Assembly: GCA_947095535.1 (NCBI GenBank)
Contig: OX352773.1
Coordinates: 258,377,590-258,441,589, forward strand
Length of the DNA: 64,000 bases
From: Poecilobothrus nobilitatus
Taxonomy: Eukaryota; Arthropoda; Insecta; Diptera; Dolichopodidae
Direction of reading: 5' to 3'
Shown here one piece after another: positions 24,780-33,889 of the stretch (positions within the stretch are counted from its first letter, which is position 1; each line of letters starts with the position of its first letter). The notes beneath the pieces are model-generated. The model did no database searches. It saw only the letters and a list, made by a program, of their open reading frames with translations, and was not told the origin of the DNA. The position numbers and the translations under genes were made by a program.

Positions 24780-25215
24780 ATGGTAGGTAGATAGAAAGAA
24801 GCTGCAGATACACACTTTAGGTCAGTTTAGGCCCGTTATAATATCCTGGATTAGTTTGTATCTTAATTTAATTATTGGGAGTTTATTACAAAGCGCTGAA
24901 AATTTATTAAGTCCACCTACAACAGAAAGAAGTTTGTTTAAGAAGAATTTTCAGACAAACTTTCTTCATTTTTGAGCAAATGCTGTGCATTTACACAAAA
25001 GGTGAAAGATTGATTCCTCTTCCTCTTAATTTTTAAAAGTTCTGGAAAATTTATATGAGTAAGATCCTTGCAAGTTGTAAAAGGAACCCAGATATTCGTC
25101 TTTCCTCGGAGAATTTGAAAGTTTGTGCTCCTCTTAACGAGTTCATCGGTTTTAAAATTGCCTAAAAAAGCTCTATTTCCGGGTACTTAAATTAGATGGA
25201 TATAGATAATTTCAC
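24780..25215 (-). pseudogene. Decayed 3' end of a non-LTR retrotransposon (C-terminal ORF2 plus 3' UTR)
   Basis: On the minus strand the translation gives TTCKDLTHINFPELLKI, then after a +1 shift EEEESIFHLLCKCTAFAQK, a stop, and further sequence ending RYKLIQDIITGLN. The 'TCK..K..WP' block followed by 'EE(T).EHLLC.CPA' is characteristic of the region at and after RNase H in the I/LOA/R1 group of insect LINEs. Downstream (lower coordinates) comes 'gggcctaaactgacctaaagtgtgtatctgcag', of the kind seen in these elements' 3' UTR. Frameshifts and stops show it is dead. A related 3' end is at about 48755-48960. Confidence 0.65.
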
Positions 25216-25219
25216 CCTG

Positions 25220-26315
25220 CTCGTATAAGTATCAAAAATATATATTTAAGATTAAAAATGAAGTAAATATATGTAAGTATATTAATTATTAATTAAATAG
25301 AACATCTTTACAATTTTACTGCCCGAAATAAAATACTGAAGAAAATAATTCATCCAATTGAACATCTCAATTTTATTCTAATGTTCTTTTTATTTGGTCT
25401 CCAATGTATAATTAAAACGCTCAATGTTTATTTTATTCGGCCAACACATTTAATAAAAAACTCCTGTTTTAAATATATTTGATAGACGAAACATAATTTT
25501 TTTTCTTCAATAATTATTTAAAATAAAATAAGAGTCGATCAACAACTGTGCATCTTGATACTGCTTAAATTTCCTGCAGAAAAACAAGTATCATCTTATC
25601 AAAATTATTTTTAAGGTACATAATACAAATATTTAATAGATTACCACCTCCCATTTTTTCAAAAACAGGGAATTCAATGAAGAAAACAAAAATATATAAA
25701 GTTTCATTATTCAACACTCTATAAGGAAGAAGCGAAGGAAACTTTCCTATTCGTTAAACATAGAAGCAAAAAAAAATGCAATTTAATTGATGCTAAATGT
25801 AACTTTAAGATTATATTGAACACAATTTGAAGATTTAAAAGAAAAGGAGAAGAAAAATTCGAAATTTGAAAAGGTTCGACTATTAATTCAAATGTAAAAT
25901 AAGTTCCGATGGGGTGTTAGTCAATTAAAGAAGATCATTAACCTAAGTAGTTTCTTAGAATGTTTTAAACTAATTTTTTTGTTAGCATAAAATTAAAATT
26001 GCAAAAAAAAAAGAAAAATAAAATTTTATAGAATACCTATAATTATTGAAATATAAGAATTATAACAAGTAGAAACATAATCAGATTATAATTAAAATTC
26101 TTTTTTTGTTTATTTTTTTTTTTGTTAATTGAAAATATCAAATTTCTCAAAAATAATTATGGTAAAGTATATTTAATGAATGGAAATTATTTTAATTCCT
26201 TTTTTCAAGTCTTTATATTGAAACTTTATATTCAACAAAACCTAAAGCAATTCGTATGGATCAACTCGCATATAATGAGTTGCATGCAGCTAAAAATATC
26301 AAACTTAGAATATTC
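25220..26315. other. Anonymous AT-rich noncoding DNA
   Basis: No gene or recognisable repeat is seen. Slightly less AT-rich around 25540-25620 without a recognisable product. The 69-codon ORF at 26122-26331 runs into the LINE relic but is in the wrong frame for it. Confidence 0.55.
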
Positions 26316-26319
26316 TTCT

Positions 26320-26745
26320 TATTCTGTGTAAAATCTACTCTACATTATGGTATAGCAAAACTTAGCCAATATCAAACTGAATGGGAAACAGATTGCAGGT
26401 ATTTATCAATAAGCGTCTTAGGAATATATACATAGTACTCTGGACAAGAACAATAAGAAATGATGCTCTAAGAATATAAGAAGTGAGGAGTGAGGAACAA
26501 GTTATGAAAAAAATAATGCAACGAAAATAAAGAGCACACAGTTAGAAAACAGTCAAAAAGCATAACAAGAACGTATTAGAATGGAACCTCGAAAAGAACA
26601 AGAAGACGCACAACACCTGATGGCCTGGCAACGGAAGTTATTTTTTTTGAACTGAATAATAATATACTCTGAGAAAATTCCAAAACAATATATGCAAATC
26701 GAGGTCTATGGAAAAGTCTAATGGAAACGTTGTGCTTTTAAGAGG
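26320..26745 (+). pseudogene. Decayed reverse-transcriptase C-terminus of a non-LTR retrotransposon
   Basis: Successive fragments follow the well-known C-terminal order of one LINE reverse-transcriptase type. KIYSTLWYSKT stands for 'KSVLLYGCETW'. NRLQVFINKRLRNIY and TIRNDALRI stand for 'LQTFINRCLR.I' and 'TI.NEDLW'. EEQVMKKIMQRK stands for '..I.RRKW'. NVLEWNLEKNKK stands for 'ALEWNPQGKRKRGRP'. In a second frame, NRGLWKSLMETLC stands for 'AQNR..W...V.ALC'. At least four in-frame stops and one frameshift make it a pseudogene. The endonuclease and catalytic (F.DD) parts are absent. A sister fragment lies at 57030-57420 on the other strand. Confidence 0.75.
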
Positions 26746-26749
26746 TGTA

Positions 26750-27595
26750 AGGATAAAAAACTAAACTAAAGTTCTCTCAAATTTTTTTGTATTTCCAATA
26801 TTGAGAAATTTGATTTTTATTTTATTCCTTGAAATCGTCATGTGTTGAGTTTATTATTCTCTATAAGATCTACGACGACCTATTATAAAAATGATTAGAA
26901 TTTTATTTTTCTGCATGCATCTTTAATCATTATCATTAATCATTGCATCATTACATGCATCTAAAAAATAAAACTAATTTCGATGTTCTATGATTTAAAA
27001 ATAAGTGGAGGAATTAAATATATTTCAAAGTTCTTTAAATGTTATCTAATCAGAAGTAGTGAGGAGTAGCTAGACTATTGTGAATGTAGATGAAAACTGA
27101 AGAAGTTTTTCACATTTTATTTTCTTTTTAGCTTTTTGATGTAACAATAATTTAATCTTAAAACTAAATCCCAATAAACTATAGTGAGAGAGTATTGTAT
27201 TCTGTTAACAATAAGGGCTGGTAGTTTTATTCATTGAAAATATTAGACATTTACCAAAACATTTTTATGTCTACTCTAGAATTTCGTCATGGATTTAAAA
27301 AAAAAAACCAGATCCTTAAGGAAAAAAAAAATTAAGTTATTAAAACTTTTTTTGATATTTTAAAGCGATTATTTAAAATTATGTTGTGCCAAAAATTTTT
27401 TCATTCAGAAAATAAAAGAGAACCCTTTTAATCATTGAGTGAACAGATATTTATAAAACAAAAAGATATATATACATATATATAATATATATAATATATA
27501 TATAATTTATTTTTTTATCCTTGTTTTTAAAATAGTTTGTTATTCACTTCGTTTAACTTGTTACACCAACATATTAATTTACCTTGAGTTATCAG
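26750..27595. other. Anonymous AT-rich noncoding DNA
   Basis: No gene is seen. TATATA tracts lie at about 27470-27510, with short words such as 'catgcatctttaatcattatcattaatcattgcatcattacatgcatc' at about 26915-26960, which is a small imperfect repeat. Confidence 0.55.
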
Positions 27596-27599
27596 AGAG

Positions 27600-28230
27600 A
27601 TATGCTTTTTAGCACATTTTTAAAAAATTTTGAAAAAATATGCTTATTAGTTTCATTTTGTCCGTTGTCCGTCCGTCCCGTCTGGGTGTTTATAAAACTT
27701 CTATATTGTCTGGGTGTTTATAAAACTTCTACATTGTTAATAAATCAATGAAATTTTAACTATTGAAATTAGGCATCGCCAAAAAAATAATTTTGGGGAA
27801 TAACTTTTTTTGGTAACCCCACTCGTTACGGAGCTACAGTCCTAGAAAGTTCGAAAAAGATCTATCTTTAAATTGTTATAACACAGGTTCTGTAAGACAT
27901 GTTTTCAATCTGAAAACGTCAAACGATAGCTGGTTTTTTAAAAACTTTATAAATCTATATAAAATAAATATGTGGCTTTGTCATACGGTATTTTAATATA
28001 CCGTTATGTGAAACTGCATTTTTGCAAAAATTTGGAACCCTTCTTTCAAATTGTTTAACTTTGTAGCTTGAAATTTTGAGAGGAGTTAGATTTTTCGAAA
28101 TCAGTATGAGTTATTTTAGAAATGTTTTTTGTGTTGGCCCCCGTTTAAAAACTTTAAGGGGTCAAAAACTGAATATTCTCTATTTTTAAACACCTGCAAC
28201 TTCTGCACGAATCCACATTTTTTTGAATTT
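27600..28230 (+). repeat. Dispersed repeat family B, copy 2
   Basis: The blocks follow the order of family B on this strand: 'agcacatttttaaaaaattttgaaaaaatatgcttattagttt', 'gtccgttgtccgtccgtcccgtctgggtgtttataaaacttct', 'ctcgttacggagctacag', 'ttcaatctgaaaacgtcaaacgat', 'taccgttatgtgaaa', 'ttttgcaaaaatt' and 'tttttaaacacctgcaactt'. The 'gtctgggtgtttataaaacttcta' piece is tandemly duplicated (about 27680-27735). The same block order is in the 51.4-kb copy, and inverted in the 20.4-kb copy. Confidence 0.7.
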
Positions 28231-28234
28231 AATA

Positions 28235-29205
28235 ATTAAAGCTCCAACATTATATTTTGGTTTTTGTTAAAAATTTTTCTTAATAATATAGGGTTATCTT
28301 ATAATTGACGAAAGTGTGATTTGATTTTCCTCATTTTTTTCGTACCAAAAAATAATCAAAAAAACACCAATTTCTTATGAAAATTTATTTTTCAAGATAT
28401 TATGTCTACTTTTTACTCTAAGCTTATTATGGAATAATTTTTAATTTTTGAAATGTGCTTTTTTAAAACCCTTGGTTTTTTCATTACTTGTTTCATTAAT
28501 ATTCTCTTGGTTTTTAAACATTATTGATATAAGGACATTACATATTTTCTTATATATATACATACTTATATTTATAAAATTATGTTACACATAATATGCA
28601 AAATTTTAGTTAAAAAAAAAAAAAATTATCTATAGGAACATAAAAAAAAAATAATAAAAAGAAAAAAAATATCTTTCAAGGTAAATTTAATCGTTCTAAC
28701 CTATTTAAATAAAACAAATAACTGAGGATGTAAATATTTATAATAACCTTGTAGTAGAATAACTTGTAAGTTTATTAATCAGTTTCTTTAGGTACATAAT
28801 ATATGTTAGTAAAATGTAACATATACATATACATATTTACTAATATTTATTACATATGTAAATTAAAAACTTAAAACTTTATATTTTACCGCTATAAAAA
28901 ATATCTATTTTTTATTGGTCAGTTGATAACTGAACTAGAGATTTTTAGACGGTTAATTTTGTAGCCAAAAAGAAAATGTACTAAATATAATTTTTTAGTT
29001 TTAAAACTGGAATATATTGTGTAAAAATTGAATTTTTGTGGCAACGTTTTTTAACTGATAAGAGTTTAACTCCAATAATAAACCATTTTACACATACATC
29101 TATACATTAAAAAATTCTAAAATGGTTAAAGGACAAAATTTGTTAAATATTGAAATGATTTATCATAATATCCAATATTCAATTTGTTAGTCCTTAACAT
29201 GATGA
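28235..29205. other. Anonymous AT-rich noncoding DNA
   Basis: No gene or known repeat is seen; homopolymers and TATACATATA-type sequence. Between 28230 and 28480 the sequence may extend the family B copy, but the match is too weak to annotate. Confidence 0.55.
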
Positions 29206-29341
29206 TTTTTATACCCTACACATTAAGTATAGGGTATATTAACTTTGGTATGGTGTTTGTAACCACCAAAAGGAAGCGAGTTAGGTATAGACATGTATAT
29301 ATATTCTGAATCAGGATCACCGCCGGAGTCGATTTAGCGAT

Positions 29342-29367
29342 GTCCGTCCGTCCGTCCGTCCGTCCGT
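29342..29367. repeat. (GTCC)n tract in Helentron core
   Basis: About six GTCC repeats follow 'gcgat' and precede 'gtacgcacgataactcaaaa'. The same tract stands at the equivalent place (about 57957-57981) in the 57.8-kb element. Confidence 0.9.
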
Positions 29368-29429
29368 ACGCACGATAACTCAAAAAATAATGATGCTATC
29401 TTGATGAAATTTATACTGTAGGTTAAAAA

Positions 29430-30110
29430 TGACTAAGGTAAGGCGGGGATTGTAAATGGGCGAAATCGGACCATGCGTTCGAGTACCTCCCATACAACTT
29501 CCAAAACCTAATACGCATATTTTCGAAATTAATAAAGATAGAAACTTAAAATTTTGTAGGAGGGTGTGTTTTTCTGAATCCCTGATATCCCCAAAATTTG
29601 AGATGAATTGGTGGATCTGTTCGGGTACCTCCCATACAACTCCCAAAACCGAACATGCATATCTTCGAAATTAATAAAGATAGGAACTTCAAATTTGATA
29701 CGAGGGTGCTGTTTCCTAAATCCCTGATTTACCTAAAATTTGAGATGAATTGGAGTGGTCGTTCGGGTACCTCCAATACAACTCCCAAAACCGAACAAGC
29801 ATATCTTCGAAATTAATAAAGATAGAAACTTCAAATTTGGTACTAGGGTGTTGTTTCCTGAATCCCTCATTTGTCCAAAATTTAAGATGAATTAGAATGG
29901 TTGTTCGGGTATCTGCCACACAACTCCCAAGACCAAACAAGCGAAATTAATAAATATATAAACTTTAAATTTGATATAAGAATATTCTACCCTGTTGATG
30001 TCTCTAAAATTTGAGATGAATTGGGGTGGTGGTCCGCGTGCCTTCACACACTTCCCAAGACCTAAGAAGCTTATTTTCGAATTTAATAAAGATAGAAATC
30101 TGACATTTTG
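29430..30110. repeat. Tandem array of ~142-bp satellite units (copy 2)
   Basis: The landmark 'gcatat.ttcgaaattaataaagatag' occurs at 29515, 29657, 29799, in shortened form at 29941, and as 'gcttattttcgaattt' at 30069, giving periods of 142, 142, 142 and 128 bp. Units are inverted relative to those at 17272-17870. The three ORFs of 72-88 codons here are repeat-derived. Confidence 0.9.
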
Positions 30111-30265
30111 TACAAAGGTTGTAAAAACATTTATTTTTTTAGCTTAGTTATATTATGTACTTAACTAAAATAACTTATGGATTTTTAATTTAATTTGAAT
30201 TTTTTAGGTGTAGGGTATAAATAAGTCGGTTACATCGACTTACTGTTACTTTTACTTGTGTTTTT

Positions 30266-30385
30266 TAAAATTTTAGTGGCAAAAATCTTTTTGATACATA
30301 TATATAAGAAATAAATTCTAAATTCTAAAATTTAAATTCTAAATTTTAAATTCTAAATCCTATATTTTAATATGTTAATATAATG
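30266..30385. other. Short simple-sequence stretch
   Basis: A run of 'aaattctaaa(t/a)tt' repeats (about 30310-30365) follows the Helentron end. Nothing else is seen. Confidence 0.6.
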
Positions 30386-30389
30386 AGGT

Positions 30390-30715
30390 CTAAAGTGTCT
30401 ATAGGCCCTGTAAGAGATTCAATGGGGCCCGGACTAAAAACATTTGCACAACAAAATTCAAAAATAACAAACATAGATTGAATTCCTTAAGCATTTAGTT
30501 TGAGTTTTGTTTTTAGTTCAGCTTGGTAAAAAATATTTGTTTAAATTTTAATAGTAAAAATTTGTAAACAAATTATTTTTGTTCGATTTTCGAATTTATT
30601 TACACTTACATAGTGTATTGGTATAAAATTGGCGCTCCTAAAAGTCTGAGGGCTGGCCCATACTGTCCTCCAGGACCTCTCCCCTCTCTCCCTTCTATCT
30701 GGGCCTATCTATAGG
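30390..30715. mobile_element. Possible degenerate hAT-like MITE with GC-rich ends
   Basis: Two GC-rich blocks bracket AT-rich DNA. The left has 'gtctataggccctgtaagagattcaatggggcccgg' (about 30398-30433). The reverse complement of the right (30640-30714) has 'acctatagataggcccagat...agtatgggccagccctcagac'. Both contain a 'ctata..ggcc' end and an inner 'atgggcc' block in inverse order. GC-rich 'ggggccc' subterminal motifs are common in hAT MITEs. No clean target duplication was found, so this is tentative. Confidence 0.3.
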
Positions 30716-30729
30716 TATTTAATTTTTTA

Positions 30730-31000
30730 ATTGGGAAGGATTTTAGTTGGTGGTAAAATCATGGCTATATACTTTTTTCAAAATCCAAATCTAATATTCC
30801 TCCTAAGTCAAAATCTCGCATATACGTATGTATAAATATTCTGGAGATAGAGGATACTATGATTTTGTAACCAACTTTAAAATCTCTTCTAATTCAGAAT
30901 TTCGCATATAAATATTGTATCAAAATATGAAAATAAATTTAAAAAATTTGTTTTATTGCTTTAACTTATGTTTGAGTTTTACAGAATTTTTCAACTTGTA
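30730..31000. repeat. Minisatellite 'aattcagaat(c/t)tcgcatat', third locus
   Basis: 'cctcctaagtcaaaatctcgcatatacgtatgtataaatattctggagat' and, about 90 bp on, 'cttctaattcagaatttcgcatataaatatt' with 'gattttgtaaccaactttaaaat' between them are units of the minisatellite inside both foldback elements. No foldback ends are visible here. Confidence 0.7.
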
Positions 31001-31004
31001 TTAT

Positions 31005-31810
31005 TTACCTCACAGAAGATTTTCTGAAATTTTCTTATAAGTAGTAAAACTTGTTGAAATTAAAATTAGATATTGTCTAAGTATATTAATACTACTTGCT
31101 TACTTAAAAATTTCAGTAGTATTTTAGAACAAAACATTTCCAAAATTTTGTATTTTTAAAATTTAACTTTGAGTTTGACATTTAACGTCGTTCTAAAGCG
31201 TCGGCATTGTTTTCAGCATTACAATTTTGAATTTTGATTGTTGAAAATGTGCGTCTTTAAAAACTTTTGGTTTTACATACTGTTTGGTTTTTAAGTTTTT
31301 TTTCTATAAATTTAAAAAAACTGTTTCGAAAATACTTGTATTTAATTTAACATTTTTAAATTAATCACTTAATTTGTAAAATTACAATGAACACAACAAA
31401 TGAGAGTTCCTAAAATTTAATTTATTTTTTATTGGCGAAAAGTAATTAAATTAAATAACAAATTTAGTATAAACCAATTAAAAAGCAAAAAACAAAAAAA
31501 ATGTACAAGTACGTAATTTTAATTAATGATTATTTGGTTTTGTTTTTACTTTTATTCTGAGACTCATGGGATTGAATTAATTTAAAAATTAATTAAATTA
31601 TTTTTAAAACATTTGATATAAAATTACAAAATTTTATTTTTTTTTTACTTTTGGCTAATTAATTTTTAATACGACGGCGGAAAAATATAAAATATAAATT
31701 AACAAAACAGTTTTTTTATTTGTTTTAATTAGAAAAACCTTGAAATTAAATATCATATTACTAAGTTGTTATTATTTATTCGATAATTTTATTGATTAAA
31801 AGTGACGAAA
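31005..31810. other. Module C copy 3 followed by AT-rich DNA
   Basis: 'acctcacagaagattttctgaaattttcttataag...attagatattgtctaagtatattaata' (31005-31095) matches module C. The following 700 bp are AT-rich with no gene, apart from the somewhat GC-richer 'aacgtcgttctaaagcgtcggcattg' near 31183. Confidence 0.45.
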
Positions 31811-31814
31811 ATTA

Positions 31815-32230
31815 AAAAAAAGGCAGAACGGAAAGGCAATGTTTTTTAAAGGTGCAAATTTTCAATCAGACAATTAAAAACTTGATTAAAATTTGCAAAA
31901 TTTTGTTAGACTTTTTTTTGTGTGAGGAAATCTGTGTTACATAATGTAAACAGAATTTTCAACAGGGGTTTAAGTTTCAAGTGCCTAAAATTAGCTGAAA
32001 CAGTTTCGCAAACGTTAAAACTTTTTGAATATGCACAACTTTAGCTTTAGAATATGCAGTTCCGCAACGAAAGAAGCTTCATAAAAAATAAATACTTTTA
32101 AGGTATATTTAAGTAGGTATAAAATTTCATTTTTTATGCCAAACAGTAATAACACAGGTGGATGGACGGATGGACGAACATATAATAATTTTTAATAATA
32201 TGCTAAAAATGTAATGACGTAAAATCAATA
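31815..32230 (-). repeat. Dispersed repeat family B, copy 3
   Basis: It starts 'aggcagaacggaaaggcaatgttttttaaaggtgcaaattttcaa' and ends 'cacaggtggatggacggatggacgaacatataataa...ttttaataatatgctaaaaatg', the diverged equivalent of copy 1. The middle is shortened. Confidence 0.55.
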
Positions 32231-32239
32231 GAGTTTTGA

Positions 32240-33645
32240 TTTGAAGCGAACGAATTTGTATCAGTAATCGGTAATGTAATAGGGGTTTTAACAGGATATT
32301 GTCCGATCAGCAGGTATGCCAGAAAGATAGGACTTCCCTAATAAGAGTTTTACAGACTTAGTATATTCTATTTATTAGCACTAAAAGAATTAAGGTTACT
32401 TCAATATATTTACACATAGAATTTAACTTGTCCCTAACAAAGTGACAACTAATCGATTATCAGTTTATTCGATTTGAAGATTTTTGGAATCAGTTTTAAA
32501 CAGAGTTTGGATAAAAAAATTAAAATAATTAATTGAATTTAAATTTATGAAATTTAATATTTTATAAATTATATATTCATCTTAAAAAAAATTTTTATTT
32601 TTAAATATTTTGTTATTATAATTTGACAGATTGACATCTAACATGAATCAATTAACTGTAGTTTGTATTACAAAAAAAAAATCGATTGACTTTTCATAAA
32701 ATAAAAATTTCAGTTATGTTTTTTTTATTTATAGAGAATATGTTTTTAAGTTTTATTGTATCATTATATCTTTAAACTGTATAACTTCTTCTTTGGGATG
32801 ACAACAGATAAATATCTTCATAGTGAAATCAGTTGAATTAGCGCATACTCTATACATAAAGATCTGTAATAGTTTTACATTAAAACATGAGCTCAAGACA
32901 TGTTCAAGACATATTCTGATACATTTTGGTTCTGATAATTATAATTAATTATAATTTTTAATAAAGTACATTAAAAATCAAAGTATATGAAAATTATATG
33001 AAAACCTGTACCCGTCATATTTTCGTAATATTAATTAAATATTTTTTAATTAATTAATTTTTTTCGATGTTGTGGTAAACAAATGTTATTGTAATACTTG
33101 GTAATACATTGATTAAAATTTAATGAGTTTTGTTTTTTTTTATAGAACACTGAAATTTGAATCCAAGTTTTATAAGTAAACAAAACTATATATTCCACAT
33201 AATATACCAACTACTGATATATTTTTATATTAAAATTGTATTCTACAACAATCTTAAAATATAATAAAAACGATCAAGATTCTTTTTTTTTTTTTTAAAT
33301 TAACATTTAATTAAATAAATTAGCAAAAAGAGAACGGAAACTTTCAGTTAACTGTAAATATTTTTTTATTTATTTCTTTAAATGGCTCTTACATTGGATA
33401 AAATATCAATCCTGCGGCGTTTTTCAATGAAAAAATTCCTTTGAAAAAATTAAAAAAAAAATTATTTAATTTTAAAATTTATTTGTGCTCTAAGGAAATA
33501 TTTCTTTTCTATTTTCATGCTGTGCTTAAAGGAAATACAAAAGTAAAAATAAAAATTTAAGAATATTAATTTTTTTTTTTTAATGTCGTCTGTTATCACG
33601 TCAGGAAGAAAAAAAAAGTTTTATTTTGATAAAGTGCAGAAAAAT
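32240..33645. other. Anonymous AT-rich noncoding DNA
   Basis: No gene is seen. A GC-richer patch at 32280-32345 ('aggggttttaacaggatattgtccgatcagcaggtatgcc') has no recognisable product. Confidence 0.55.
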
Positions 33646-33674
33646 ATTTGATTTATTCCTATAAATATGCAATT

Positions 33675-33795
33675 AATTTTAGCAAAAAGAATATTAAATG
33701 TTCAATTCAAAGGAATGATCTTCGTGGCGCTGGTATTAGCCATGGTCAATTAAAGGAAATTGATAGCTATGCAAATAATAGAAATGTGAATTTCT
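33675..33795 (+). other. Short coding-like segment, possible exon or relic
   Basis: Within an open frame of 78 codons (33648-33884), the part after 'aattaattttag' reads QRNDLRGAGISHGQLKEIDS and then YANNR. Unlike every other ORF here it has a balanced residue mix and GC-richer, codon-like usage (ggc gct ggt att agc cat ggt caa). The upstream AG could be a splice acceptor, but its pyrimidine tract is poor and the only downstream donor-like words ('aat|gtgaat') are weak. I do not recognise the protein. It may be a small exon, a processed fragment or chance. Confidence 0.2.
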
Positions 33796-33889
33796 TTATA
33801 ATTACGAAAAATTTACATATAACGGTAAATTTAAAAAATAAAATTTCAAAAATATGTTTTATGTTTGTAGTCAGTTTCCTTTAGTTTGA

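Larger units (their letters stand above)
29208..30265 (+). mobile_element. DINE-1/INE-1-like non-autonomous Helentron, most complete copy
   Basis: The parts lie in the order of Drosophila INE-1. The start TATACCCTACAC...TATAGGGTATA (29211-29236) is followed by 'tttgtaaccaccaaaaggaag', the core 'tatatatattctgaatcaggatc' with 'ggagtcgatttagcgatgtccgtcc', a (GTCC)n tract (29342-29367) and 'cacgataactcaaaa'. The 3' side has GTGTAGGGTATA, inverse to the start, then the hairpin AAGTCG-gttacat-CGACTT (30223-30241) and 'actgttacttttacttg', comparable to the INE-1 end. Where INE-1 has unique central DNA this copy has five ~142-bp satellite units. Helentrons transpose by rolling circle; this copy encodes no Rep/helicase. 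An inverted truncated copy lies at 17047-17885. Confidence 0.85.

Noticed and set aside
29342..29367. Use of the (TCCG)-rich motif in repeat B (27660, 51410) to call those copies Helentrons too
   Set aside because: The rest of family B lacks the TATACCC/GGGTATA ends, the 'gagtcgat' core and the terminal hairpin, so the motif alone is not enough.
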